Counted from the stretch's first letter, positions 1 through 7,052 are shown. The stretch is 8,998 nt of DNA from Candidatus Competibacteraceae bacterium (GCA_020445045.1 JAGRHI010000022.1:1-8998), one strand, 5' to 3'. Made by a program: numbers and translations. Notes: generated by a model not told the origin, from the sequence alone.

Positions 1-48
1 GCGCTCCTAAGGGTGAGGCCACAGGTTCGAATCCTGTTCGGGGCACCA
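1..48 (+). tRNA. 3' part of a tRNA gene, cut by the window edge; isotype uncertain (Arg-CCT or a long-arm tRNA such as Leu)
   Basis: The T arm is complete: stem ACAGG (21-25), loop TTCGAAT (26-32), stem CCTGT (33-37). It is followed by the acceptor strand TCGGGGC (38-44), discriminator A45 and an encoded CCA (46-48). Upstream, CTCCTAA (4-10) looks like an anticodon loop with T33 and A37-A38, giving anticodon CCT (Arg), with a canonical five-base variable loop AGGCC. However, the three visible bases of the 5' anticodon stem (GCG) pair poorly with GGGTG. Alternatively, CGCTC (2-6) pairs with GGGTG (11-15) across CTAA as the long variable arm of a Leu-type tRNA, which fits discriminator A but leaves five unpaired bases before the T stem. 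The tRNA identity is secure; the isotype is not. The gene is transcribed toward the 3' end of panC. Confidence 0.88.
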
Positions 49-109
49 TGCTGCCATGCGTTTATCTTCCCTATTTTCGATGTCTTCCAGGGAAAGCCGC
101 GAGCGTGAG

Positions 110-126
110 GCGGGTTCGAAACTCGC
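110..126. other. Stem-loop resembling a tRNA T arm
   Basis: GCGGG (110-114) and CTCGC (122-126) form a five-pair stem with one G-T pair around the loop TTCGAAA (115-121), which matches the T-loop pattern TTCRANN. No matching acceptor strand, CCA or anticodon arm can be assembled around it, so it is not an intact tRNA. It lies between the partial tRNA and the panC stop, and it could be a decayed tRNA remnant or a chance dyad. It lacks a following T run, so it is not a clear terminator. Confidence 0.35.
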
Positions 127-164
127 AAGCCCAGTCATCAAGACATCGGCGCCAATGGAAGCGC

Positions 165-190
165 GGGATAAACGCGAGGGATAAACGCGA
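165..190. repeat. Perfect 13-bp tandem duplication
   Basis: GGGATAAACGCGA occurs at 165-177 and again immediately at 178-190 with no mismatch. The repeat ends ten bases beyond the panC stop codon, on its 3' side. It looks like a simple slippage duplication in the 3' flank of the operon, and no function is evident. Confidence 0.85.
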
Positions 191-200
191 GTTGACCGCG

Positions 201-1055
201 CTAATCCAGCACCACCGCCAGATTGTCGATTAGCCGGGCCCGACCCAGCCAAGCCGCCGCGAAGATCCGTAAATCGACATCCGCCGAAGTCGGTTGCCGC
301 AAGCTGTCGGAGCAGCGGATCTCGAAGTAGTCCGGACGGAAACCAGCTGCCTCCAGCCGTGTCTTCGCCTCCGCCTCCAGCGCTGCGTAATCCCGTTCAC
401 CCGTCCGCAGGCGTCCCGCCGTCGCCCGCAAGGTCGCATACAGCGCTGGCGCCATCGCCCGTTCCTCGGCCGACAAATAACCGTTGCGCGAACTCAGCGC
501 CAGTCCGTCGGGTTCGCGCACGGTCGGCACGCCGACGATTTCGACCGGAAAGTCGAGGTCGGCCACCATCCGGCGGATGATGACCAGTTGCTGCCAGTCC
601 TTCTCGCCAAATACCGCCACATCCGGCTGCGCCATGTTGAACAGCTTGGCCACGATCGTGGTGACGCCGCTGAAATGAACCGGTCGGCTGACTCCGCACA
701 GGACCGCGGACAGTTCCGGCACCGTCACTTGGGTCATGTCCGCCAGCGGGCGCGGGTAGATTTCCGTTAGCTTGGGGGCGAACAGCAGATCCAATCCGAT
801 CGCTTCCAATTGGCGGCTGTCATCCTCCAGGGTGCGGGGATAACCGGCATAGTCTTCGTTGGCGCCGAATTGCATCGGGTTGACGAAAATACTGGCGACG
901 GTGCGCGGCGCCAATTCGCGGGCGCGTTCGACCAAATGGAGATGGCCACGGTGCAGGTTGCCCATGGTCGGCACGAACGCCACCCGCTCGCCAGCCTGTT
1001 TCCAGGCCGCGATCCGGGCGCGCAGCTCGGCAATGCTGTGTACGGTTTTTTGCAT
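201..1055 (-). CDS. panC: Pantothenate synthetase (pantoate--beta-alanine ligase)
   Basis: This cytosolic enzyme makes pantothenate, the coenzyme A precursor, by ATP-dependent joining of pantoate and beta-alanine through a pantoyl-adenylate. The 284-aa length is normal for the family. Hallmark motifs are PTMGNLHRGH (29-38, the nucleotidyltransferase HxGH-type signature), FVNPMQF (58-64), GEKDWQQ (150-156) and the ATP-binding LSSRN (187-191). The ATG at 1055 is chosen because it gives the usual family N-terminus, MQKTVHSIAEL. An in-frame upstream extension to 1244 would run deep into panB and has no homology value. Only a weak purine-rich stretch precedes the start. The gene lies 19 nt after panB on the same strand, so the two steps of the pathway are co-transcribed. 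The stop codon is TAG. I see no clear intrinsic terminator before the tRNA at the left edge. Confidence 0.97.
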   Translation of the reverse strand: MQKTVHSIAELRARIAAWKQAGERVAFVPTMGNLHRGHLHLVERARELAPRTVASIFVNPMQFGANEDYAGYPRTLEDDSRQLEAIGLDLLFAPKLTEIYPRPLADMTQVTVPELSAVLCGVSRPVHFSGVTTIVAKLFNMAQPDVAVFGEKDWQQLVIIRRMVADLDFPVEIVGVPTVREPDGLALSSRNGYLSAEERAMAPALYATLRATAGRLRTGERDYAALEAEAKTRLEAAGFRPDYFEIRCSDSLRQPTSADVDLRIFAAAWLGRARLIDNLAVVLD

Positions 1056-1074
1056 GGCGCGCGCTCTTGGGCAA

Positions 1075-1893
1075 TCAGGCGAGACAGTGTTCGGGGCCGG
1101 GGAATTCGCCGCTCTTGACGGCCTGTACGTAGGCTTCCACCGCCGCTTGCAAGTTGCCGCGACCGGCCAGGAAGTCCTTGGAAAACTTCGGTCGGCGGCC
1201 AGGCGTGATACCCAGCATGTCGTAGCTAACCAGAACCTGGGCATCGCAGCCCGGTCCGGCGCCGATGCCGATCAATGGAATCGTCAGCGCCTCGGCCAGC
1301 CGCGCGCCCAGTTCGGCCGGAATGCATTCCACCAACGCCATGTCGGCGCCGGCATCCTGCAAGGCCAATGCCTCATCGATGATCTGGCGGGCGGCGGTCT
1401 CTTCGCGACCCTGCACCCGATAGCCGCCCAACTTGTGGATCGACTGCGGCAGCAGGCCCAAGTGCACGCAGACCGGCATGCCGTTGCGGCCCAACTGGCG
1501 CACCGTTTCCGCTAACCAGCCGCCGCCCTCCAATTTCACCATTTGGGCGCCACCCTCTTGCATCAGCCGGGCGGCGTTACGGAGCGCCTGTTCGACCGTG
1601 GCGTAACTGGCGAACGGCATGTCCGCCATCAGCAGGGCGGTCTGGCGGCCGCGTGCCACCAGGCGGGTGTGATAGATCATGTCGTCCAGTGTGACCGGCA
1701 CGGTGGTGTGCCGGCCTTGGATGACCATGCCCAGCGAATCGCCGACCAGCAAGACTTCCACGCCCGCTGCTTCCAGTAGCGTCGAGAAACTGGCGTCGTA
1801 AGCAGTCAAAACCGTGAATTTTTCCCGGTCGCGTTTCATCTTCGCCAGGGTGGCAACCGTGATTGGCTTGCGGGTCGGTGCGTCTTTGTACAT
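1075..1893 (-). CDS. panB: 3-methyl-2-oxobutanoate hydroxymethyltransferase (ketopantoate hydroxymethyltransferase)
   Basis: PanB transfers a one-carbon unit from methylene-tetrahydrofolate to 2-oxoisovalerate, forming ketopantoate, the first committed step of pantothenate synthesis. The 272-aa product has the family signature blocks in order: LTAYDASF (29-36), VGDSLGM (50-56, metal-binding Asp), DMPF (91-94), KLEGG (120-124), HLGLLPQS (144-151), VEC (188-190, containing the conserved acidic residue) and a GAGPGCDAQVLV block (211-222). The start at ATG 1893 gives the normal N-terminus; an in-frame TTG at 1935 adds 14 residues without family support. A 107-bp gap separates it from folK upstream, the only sizeable gap in this operon. 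Having a folate-dependent enzyme beside folK is the usual gammaproteobacterial arrangement. Confidence 0.97.
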   Translation of the reverse strand: MYKDAPTRKPITVATLAKMKRDREKFTVLTAYDASFSTLLEAAGVEVLLVGDSLGMVIQGRHTTVPVTLDDMIYHTRLVARGRQTALLMADMPFASYATVEQALRNAARLMQEGGAQMVKLEGGGWLAETVRQLGRNGMPVCVHLGLLPQSIHKLGGYRVQGREETAARQIIDEALALQDAGADMALVECIPAELGARLAEALTIPLIGIGAGPGCDAQVLVSYDMLGITPGRRPKFSKDFLAGRGNLQAAVEAYVQAVKSGEFPGPEHCLA

Positions 1894-2000
1894 GGCGTGG
1901 CTCTGACTGGGGCCGCGCCATTTTGCGAAAGGCAACGGCGGCGGCGAATTCGAAGGATGAAGAGTCTGTCGGAGGAAACCGGCGGGAGTATCGTAATCGC

Positions 2001-2498
2001 TTATTCGGCGCTGTCCAGACGGACAAGGGCCGTTTGCGGGAATTTTGTGAGCAATTCGGTCAACAATCCGTGGCCGGGGATCTCCAGATCCGGCGCAATA
2101 TCGTACAGGGGATACAGCACGAACGCCCGTTCGTGCAGGCGGGGATGCGGTAGAGTCAAGCGTGGCTCGTCAAGCACGAGTCGATCGTACAGCAACAGAT
2201 CCAGATCCAGGGTGCGTGGTCCCCAACGTACGGTCCGGGTTCGCCCCTGCGCGGTTTCGATCGCCTGCAGCGCCGTCAGCAGTGCGTCCGGCGCGAGCGT
2301 GGTGTCCAACGCCGCGGCGGCGTTGAGGTAATCGGGCTGACCCGGCGGACCGCCGACCGCCGCGCCGCGGTACAGCGGCGAACAAGCCACGCAACGGCTG
2401 GCGGGGAGTTCGCGCAAGGCTTGAAACGCACGGCGCATCTGGAGGAGCGGATGATCCAGGTTGCTGCCGATGCCGATATAGGCCCGTGCCGGCCGCAT
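2001..2498 (-). CDS. folK: 2-amino-4-hydroxy-6-hydroxymethyldihydropteridine diphosphokinase (HPPK)
   Basis: FolK pyrophosphorylates 6-hydroxymethyl-7,8-dihydropterin using ATP, directly before dihydropteroate synthase in folate synthesis. The 165-aa length is typical of the monofunctional enzyme. Motifs seen are IGIGSNL (8-14), SPLYR (40-44), QPDYLNAAA (54-62), RWGPRTLDLDLL (91-102, with Asp98 and Asp100 as the expected Mg-binding pair) and LPHPRLHERAFVLYPL (116-131, the second HPPK signature). The ATG start at 2498 lies 17 nt after the pcnB stop, which supports one transcript. The product would feed the folate pool used by PanB, the next gene. Confidence 0.96.
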   Translation of the reverse strand: MRPARAYIGIGSNLDHPLLQMRRAFQALRELPASRCVACSPLYRGAAVGGPPGQPDYLNAAAALDTTLAPDALLTALQAIETAQGRTRTVRWGPRTLDLDLLLYDRLVLDEPRLTLPHPRLHERAFVLYPLYDIAPDLEIPGHGLLTELLTKFPQTALVRLDSAE

Positions 2499-2515
2499 GT
2501 ATTCGCCGCCCGAAA

Positions 2516-3868
2516 TCAGGCTTCGGGCGCCGGCGACGTGGCCGGTGCGCGCTTACGGGCGGAGCGGGGCTTACGCCGGCGGCGGGGTTTGCTCTTTTTC
2601 GCCGAGGTCGCCGGTTGGGTCATCCGATTCCGTCCGCTTTCGTCCTGCGCCAACAACCGGGTCCACCAGTCGGCCAGTTCTCTCGCGGATTCGTCGGCCT
2701 CGCCTCGCAGCAGCAGAAAATCGTAGGCGGCGCGAAACCGGGGATGGGCCAATAGCCGCAGCGGGCGCTTGCCGGTGATGCAGGTCAAGCGCTGCTGCAT
2801 CTCCCAGATTTCCCGCATCGGCAGACTGTAGCGGCGCGGCAGGGAGGTATGGCGGATTTGCGCTTGGACCACCGCTTCGGCGGCGGCCTGTTGGGCTTCG
2901 TGCGCGTCCAGATTCTCCGCTTCGAAATGTTGCAGCCGTTCCCGAAAAGGTTCCCACAGCAGGGCGGCGAACAGGAAGGCCGGATGGATCGATTTGCCTT
3001 CGGCCAACCGCTGGTCGGTGTTGACCAGCGCGTGCGCCAGCAGGGTTTTGGGGTAATGGTGTTGCTGGCGATTCAGACAACGCTCGGTCGCCGGGAACAG
3101 CCAGCCGAACAGGCGATAATGACGCAGCAGTTCGAAGGTCTGGATGGCGCTACCGCCCATGAACAACTTGAGGATCTCGTCGAACAGGCGGGCTGGCGGA
3201 ATCTGCTCCAGCAGATGGCCCAGGCGCTGTAGTGGCGCCTCCGTGGCGGGATCGAGCCGGAACCCGAGCTTGGCGGCGAACCGCACGGCCCGCAGCATCC
3301 GCACGGGGTCTTCGTGGTAGCGCTCGACCGGATCGCCGATCAGCCGGATCAGACCGGCCTTGAGATCGGCCATGCCGCCCACGTAATCGAGCACCGCGAA
3401 ATCGGCGATGTCGTAATACAGGGCGTTGATGGTGAAATCCCGCCGCCAGGCATCGTCCTCGATGCTGCCGTAGACGTTGTCGCTGAGGATGCGGCCATCT
3501 TTGGTTCGTTCCACGGCGGGACCGTCGCCTTCGTCGCCGATGTCGCCGCAGGCGCGAAAAGTGGCGACTTCGACGATTTCCTGGCCGAACTGAACATGAG
3601 CCAGCCGAAAACGGCGGCCGATCAGCCGGCAATTGCGAAACAGGGCATGAACCTGTTCGGGCCGGGCGTCGGTGGCGATGTCGAAATCCTTGGGTTCGCG
3701 GCCGAGCAGCAAATCGCGCACCCCGCCGCCGACCAGACAGGCTCGATGACCGGCATCGCGCAGCCGGTACAGCACCTTGACCGCGCTGGGACTGATATCG
3801 GCCCGCGAAACGTTGTGGGCGGGGCGAGGAACGACGATAGGTTGGGATTTCGAGCTTCTTGCTTCCAA
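2516..3868 (-). CDS. pcnB: Poly(A) polymerase I
   Basis: PcnB adds 3' poly(A) tails to RNA and so marks transcripts for decay by exonucleases. The 450-aa product has the class II nucleotidyltransferase core: LVGGGVRDLLLG (45-56), KDFDIATDA (60-68, with metal-binding Asp61 and Asp63), RRDFTINALYYD (142-153) and the tRNA-nucleotidyltransferase/PcnB block DPVRMLRAVRFAAKLGF (187-203). The very basic C-terminal tail (about 424-440, KKSKPRRRRK followed by SARKR) is typical of PcnB and separates it from CCA-adding enzymes. The start is a TTG at 3868. The frame is closed by TAA at 3896-3898 with no ATG or GTG between, so TTG is the only usable start ahead of the conserved region. It heads the pcnB-folK-panB-panC operon and is divergent from tRNA-Glu across a 76-bp spacer. 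Confidence 0.96.
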   Translation of the reverse strand: MEARSSKSQPIVVPRPAHNVSRADISPSAVKVLYRLRDAGHRACLVGGGVRDLLLGREPKDFDIATDARPEQVHALFRNCRLIGRRFRLAHVQFGQEIVEVATFRACGDIGDEGDGPAVERTKDGRILSDNVYGSIEDDAWRRDFTINALYYDIADFAVLDYVGGMADLKAGLIRLIGDPVERYHEDPVRMLRAVRFAAKLGFRLDPATEAPLQRLGHLLEQIPPARLFDEILKLFMGGSAIQTFELLRHYRLFGWLFPATERCLNRQQHHYPKTLLAHALVNTDQRLAEGKSIHPAFLFAALLWEPFRERLQHFEAENLDAHEAQQAAAEAVVQAQIRHTSLPRRYSLPMREIWEMQQRLTCITGKRPLRLLAHPRFRAAYDFLLLRGEADESARELADWWTRLLAQDESGRNRMTQPATSAKKSKPRRRRKPRSARKRAPATSPAPEA

Positions 3869-3885
3869 GGAACGTTCGCAAACTC

Positions 3886-3913
3886 TTGTATGTATTTATA
3901 ACATTCGTATAAT
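3886..3913 (+). promoter_or_regulatory. Sigma70-like promoter for tRNA-Glu
   Basis: A perfect -10 box TATAAT lies at 3908-3913, with a partial -35 box TTGTAT at 3886-3891 and a 16-bp spacer. Predicted initiation near 3919-3921 leaves a leader of about 25 nt before the mature tRNA at 3945. The AT-rich stretch stands out from the GC-rich surroundings. On the other strand this spacer must also hold the pcnB promoter, for which I see no good match, so the two divergent units probably compete for the same 76 bp. Confidence 0.6.
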
Positions 3914-3944
3914 ACTACTTTCCTTCCAAGACGCCAGTCATTAC

Positions 3945-4020
3945 GCTCCCTTCGTCTAGTGGCCTAGGACACCGCCCTCTCACGGCGGGAACAGGGGTTC
4001 GAAACCCCTAGGGAGCGCCA
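3945..4020 (+). tRNA. tRNA-Glu, anticodon CTC
   Basis: A complete 76-nt cloverleaf can be drawn. Acceptor GCTCCCT (3945-3951) pairs with AGGGAGC (4010-4016); the discriminator is G and the CCA is encoded (4018-4020). The anticodon stem CCGCC/GGCGG encloses CTCTCAC, so the anticodon is CTC. The T arm is AGGGG TTCGAAA CCCCT. The body closely follows bacterial tRNA-Glu. CTC reads GAG only, so a TTC-bearing tRNA-Glu must exist elsewhere in the genome. It has its own promoter and marks the edge between the conserved block on the left and the accessory region on the right. Confidence 0.97.
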
Positions 4021-4047
4021 ATCGATCAAAGCAGTTACGCCATCAGG

Positions 4048-4076
4048 TCTGGAATCCGTCCAGAATCCACGGTTTT
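4048..4076 (+). terminator. Weak terminator candidate downstream of tRNA-Glu
   Basis: TCTGGA (4048-4053) and TCCAGA (4059-4064) form a perfect six-pair stem with a five-base loop. A TTTT run follows at 4073-4076, about eight bases past the stem, which is too far for a classic intrinsic terminator. It is listed because it is the first hairpin after the tRNA and the tRNA unit must end somewhere here. Confidence 0.25.
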
Positions 4077-4725
4077 CATGAGTGTTCAAGGATGTGTGCC
4101 GCGCCACGCAGGTGTCGCCTTTTGCCTTCCGAGATCGCCGCCAAGGGATTTTAGCTGGCCAGATCCATGCCGGGCTTGGCAATCGATGGCGCTTTTATGT
4201 TGCCCCTATCATGGCATGATCGATCGGAGCAACATGAGGTAAATCAAAGAGGGCGGGAATTGCTGCTTTGCGCAGGGCTGCCGTGGGTGGGCATTTTCGC
4301 TTTACCGAACGCCAGTCATGGTTCGTGGATGGCCTTGACCTACGGGTTGATCACTCGGAGTGGCGGCGATGGACTGTTTCGCCATCAGTGTCAGACTATT
4401 CTGATGACTCTTCAAGTCTACGGTCGTGTGCCATTCATGTTCGATTTGAGTGACCGGAACCAGCGGGCCGTGGAAGGGGACTGTATCACACTTGGAAATT
4501 TGCGGCTGGTGGATGCCCGCTAAGAACAGTGGGTTAGGTTTCACTGATGCGCTTACGCGCCACGGTGACGACCAGGGAATGAGTCAGGTGCGGTGACCGA
4601 GGCGGTGTTCCAGCGGCCCCGGGAACCACCAGAACAGCCGCTTGATCTTCGAGGCTTGGAGTGAAAATTCTCGAGACACTGAGTAGAAATAACCTATGAA
4701 AGATTTCCACACTCTGCTGTACTTA

Positions 4726-4742
4726 GAGTCAGTAATCGACTC
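4726..4742. promoter_or_regulatory. Interrupted dyad upstream of the metallopeptidase gene
   Basis: GAGTC (4726-4730) and GACTC (4738-4742) form an inverted repeat with a seven-base centre, ending 59 bases before the ATG at 4802. The position suits an operator or part of the promoter of that gene. Two short half-sites of five bases can arise by chance, and I see no good -10/-35 pair beside it. Confidence 0.25.
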
Positions 4743-4801
4743 ATGGTGTTTGCACAAAGCGCGATGTCAGCATCAGGTTTGCGTTAGATGAGGAAGAAAA
4801 A

Positions 4802-5470
4802 ATGGTTCAGCTCTATACGGCATCTGTCCATCAGAAGCTGGTTGGAATTGTTCGTCATGATCTTCCCAAGGTCGTCCACGACCGACGAAAATTCAGTGCT
4901 TTCAAACAATTCGGCCAGCTCAGTGATGAAAAAGCCCGTGAAGCGCTTCAGCCTGGATCAGGTCCGGAGCTTTGCGTCTCCCAACTTCCGGCTGGGACCT
5001 ATGGCGAGTACCGTGCCGGCGATGAAATCCATATCAATGAAGTCATCGTTTCCCAACATGCGAATATCATCAATACGTGGTTAAACGCCAGCGCGATGCG
5101 GCTAGGCCGGGAATCGCAGTGGCTTGCGCTGGTGCGGAAGGCTACGCTGATCGTCGAATCCATCATCCTGCACGAAATGGTGCATTGGGGCGACATCACC
5201 GCGGATGGGTTGAGTAGTGACCGAGAAGCGATCCGGCAGGGTTGGAAAGACCTCGGTCACATGTTTGTCCATCATGCTTATGGACACCAGTTCGCCGCCG
5301 AAATGGACCGGATTCGACAACGAAAAGTCAAGATTCCCAAGATGGATATTGAAGGTTGGATGGGTTGGGGCGTGATTAACCATGAAGGTAAAACTTATGC
5401 CATCCCTTATGATCCGTGGTACGGCCGGGGTCCTGGCTCGGGTCCACCCTTGCCGCCTGGATCGGTCTAA
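4802..5470 (+). CDS. Predicted zinc metallopeptidase resembling polymorphic-toxin metallopeptidase domains (Tox-MPTase3-like)
   Basis: The 222-aa protein has a strong zincin motif HEMVHWGD at 124-131, with His124 and His128 as zinc ligands and Glu125 as catalytic base. It sits at the end of a hydrophobic helix (LIVESIILHEM, 116-126). A His-rich stretch follows, with H157, H158 and H162. The third zinc ligand cannot be assigned by eye. The HExxHWGD form recalls the small metallopeptidase domains found as C-terminal toxins in bacterial polymorphic toxins and secretion effectors; the subfamily name rests on motif memory, not a search. There is no signal peptide or membrane segment, and the last 15 residues are Gly/Pro-rich (YGRGPGSGPPLPPG). 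A good ribosome site AGGAAG (4791-4796) lies 5 nt before the ATG. It stands alone on plus, with no immunity gene after it. A housekeeping or phage-type protease remains possible. Confidence 0.72.
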   Translation: MVQLYTASVHQKLVGIVRHDLPKVVHDRRKFSAFKQFGQLSDEKAREALQPGSGPELCVSQLPAGTYGEYRAGDEIHINEVIVSQHANIINTWLNASAMRLGRESQWLALVRKATLIVESIILHEMVHWGDITADGLSSDREAIRQGWKDLGHMFVHHAYGHQFAAEMDRIRQRKVKIPKMDIEGWMGWGVINHEGKTYAIPYDPWYGRGPGSGPPLPPGSV

Positions 5471-5543
5471 ATGATGTGGCGGTTACCGAATGGCGGGCGT
5501 AAAATATCAATAAATTCAATATGTTTTATTCAAACTGGATACG

Positions 5544-7049
5544 CTATGAGCTTTTCGTGCCGTCAGCCACGAGTTCGCTGACGAGTTCAGCCCCGATCCG
5601 AAGAACGTCAGCGAGCAGTTCGTCCGCGTGCGTCACTTCGGTTCGCGCTCCCAGGAAGCATGGACGTAGCGCCAATTTACCGTTCACCTGGGTCGTGCTC
5701 GGCAAGCTTCGATTTTCGCGAACAAGCCGGCGATGCAGATTTTGGTTAAGACGGTTCAGGTTTGGGATATCGGGCGATACATATCGGAAACAGCAGATCG
5801 AGAGGGTGGGCTCCAGCAACAGTTCGAGGTTCGGGTGTTCGCGGGCAGCATCGGCGACACGAAGCGCCAAGTCATTGTGGCGCACGATCCTGGCTCGCAT
5901 TCCCTCCACGCCAATCTCTCGAAGCAGCGCCCAGACCACGACGCCGCGACTCGGGGCGCTCAGTTCGATTCCGTAGTCGTAGTAGGGGATGCCGAAGTCA
6001 TCCAACGAGTGCTCGGCGGTCGGCGAGGGCGCATCTTGGTGAACCGCGCCCTCAAGGTAATCCGCTGGCTCTTGAGTGAAGGCCCGGCGCAGTAGCTCCC
6101 GGTCGCGGACGAAGGTGGCGGCCACACCCACGGCCGCGCCCAGCCACTTATGAGGGTCAACGATGACCGAGTCAGCCTGCTCTAAGCCACGGTAGAGATG
6201 CGCCTTCCGCTCATCGAGGATGCCAGGCAGTCCGTATGCGCCGTCGATATGCAGCCAGATTTCATGCTCTTTCGCTACTTCGGAGATGGCCAGCAGCGGG
6301 TCGATCGCGCCGGTGTTGGTGGTCCCCGCGTTCGCGACGATCGCCATGGGGACCATTCCCGCTAGTCGGTCTTCGGCGATCGCGCGGCGCAGGTCGGCGA
6401 CCTCCATTCGGCCGCCCGCATCACAGGCAATCGGGCGTACCGCGCGCCGGCCGATACCGAGCACGCCAGCAGCGCGCTGAATCGTGTGATGCGCCTCACG
6501 CGTCGCATACACCCGCACGCGGCCATGCACGCCGATTGCCGCCGGATCATGGCCTACCTTCTCGAACGCCTGTTGACGTGCCGCCCCCAGTGCGAGCAGA
6601 TTCGCAACCGAGCCGCCTGAGCTGTAGACGCCTTGCAGATGCCCGATGGAACACATCGAGGCCAGCCAACCCAGGGAAAGCTCCTCCAGGACGTTGAATG
6701 CGGTCAGGAGGTAGCGCTGCGGTGCCGCGATGCTGGCGGCCGTCGACGCCAAGGTGGATGCCGTCGTCCCGCCCGTCGTGATGAACGAGGTGAATCCCGG
6801 CTTCGCCACGGGCGAGCCATTGGGAATCAGGTAGGTGATGAGTTCATCCGTGACCTGTTCGATTCCGATCCCCCGAAGCGGTAGGGCGGTGTCGAGGCGA
6901 GGACGCCACTCATGGCGCGTTCGAACCGGATCGGCGTGTTCGAAACGGAGAAATTGGTCCAGCGCGGCGCCGACTTGCGCGAGCAGCGCTTGTAGGTCAC
7001 CCGTTTCGGCGGCGTCTCTGTGCATTTCAGTGTGTTGGGTGCTTTTCAT
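5544..7049 (-). CDS. PLP-dependent group II amino acid decarboxylase
   Basis: This is a pyridoxal-phosphate enzyme of the aromatic-L-amino-acid/glutamate decarboxylase fold, removing the alpha-carboxyl of an amino acid to give an amine. The 501-aa length fits. The Schiff-base lysine is Lys301 in VDPHKWLG (297-304). Asp269 in HIDGAYG (267-273) should bind the pyridine nitrogen, and His187/His188 in REAHHTIQRAAG should supply the residue that stacks on the ring. SSGGSVAN (143-150) and NAGTTNTGAID (240-250) are also family blocks. The usual Asp-Ala-Ala is Asp-Gly-Ala here, and Glu or Thr in the SGGS-x-AN loop is Val. The substrate cannot be read from the sequence. The ATG at 7049 starts 3 nt after the methyltransferase stop; a second Met at residue 9 is possible. 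Its high GC content contrasts with the methyltransferase upstream. Confidence 0.9.
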   Translation of the reverse strand: MKSTQHTEMHRDAAETGDLQALLAQVGAALDQFLRFEHADPVRTRHEWRPRLDTALPLRGIGIEQVTDELITYLIPNGSPVAKPGFTSFITTGGTTASTLASTAASIAAPQRYLLTAFNVLEELSLGWLASMCSIGHLQGVYSSGGSVANLLALGAARQQAFEKVGHDPAAIGVHGRVRVYATREAHHTIQRAAGVLGIGRRAVRPIACDAGGRMEVADLRRAIAEDRLAGMVPMAIVANAGTTNTGAIDPLLAISEVAKEHEIWLHIDGAYGLPGILDERKAHLYRGLEQADSVIVDPHKWLGAAVGVAATFVRDRELLRRAFTQEPADYLEGAVHQDAPSPTAEHSLDDFGIPYYDYGIELSAPSRGVVVWALLREIGVEGMRARIVRHNDLALRVADAAREHPNLELLLEPTLSICCFRYVSPDIPNLNRLNQNLHRRLVRENRSLPSTTQVNGKLALRPCFLGARTEVTHADELLADVLRIGAELVSELVADGTKSS

Positions 7050-7052
7050 GGT

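Larger units (their letters stand above)
4021..4801. other. About 780 bp without a convincing gene
   Basis: This stretch separates tRNA-Glu from the metallopeptidase gene. Two overlapping open frames exist: 118 codons on plus (4167-4523) and 80 codons on minus (4302-4544, GTG start). Neither has a ribosome binding site, a recognisable domain or a clear coding bias, so neither is called as a gene. A small dyad TCTGGA-ATCCG-TCCAGA (4048-4064), with TTTT nine bases later, could be a weak terminator for tRNA-Glu. Another dyad lies at 4726-4742. Decayed genes from a tRNA-associated insertion are possible but not shown. Confidence 0.6.

Noticed and set aside
1056..1244. 63-residue N-terminal extension of PanC
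   Set aside because: It overlaps the coding region of panB in another frame; the internal ATG at 1055 gives the conserved PanC start.
3964..4182. 72-codon minus frame running through tRNA-Glu
   Set aside because: It reads through the antisense of the tRNA and its flank and has no protein-like features.
4167..4523. 118-codon plus-strand open frame
   Set aside because: No ribosome binding site, no recognisable domain and no convincing coding bias; it overlaps an antisense open frame. Kept only as part of the gene-poor stretch.
4302..4544. 80-codon minus-strand open frame with GTG start
   Set aside because: Nothing recognisable, no ribosome site, and it overlaps the plus frame. It may be a gene fragment but cannot be supported.
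4783..4789. GTTAGAT just before the metallopeptidase gene, like the right end of an integron attC site
   Set aside because: No matching upstream RYYYAAC box with a pairing inner region is found within 140 bases; the nearest candidate (4687-4693) matches poorly, and no attC-like site follows the gene.
5509..5530. AT-rich inverted repeat AATAAA...TTTATT between the convergent metallopeptidase and decarboxylase genes
   Set aside because: Six weak A-T pairs around a ten-base loop are not enough to call a bidirectional terminator.
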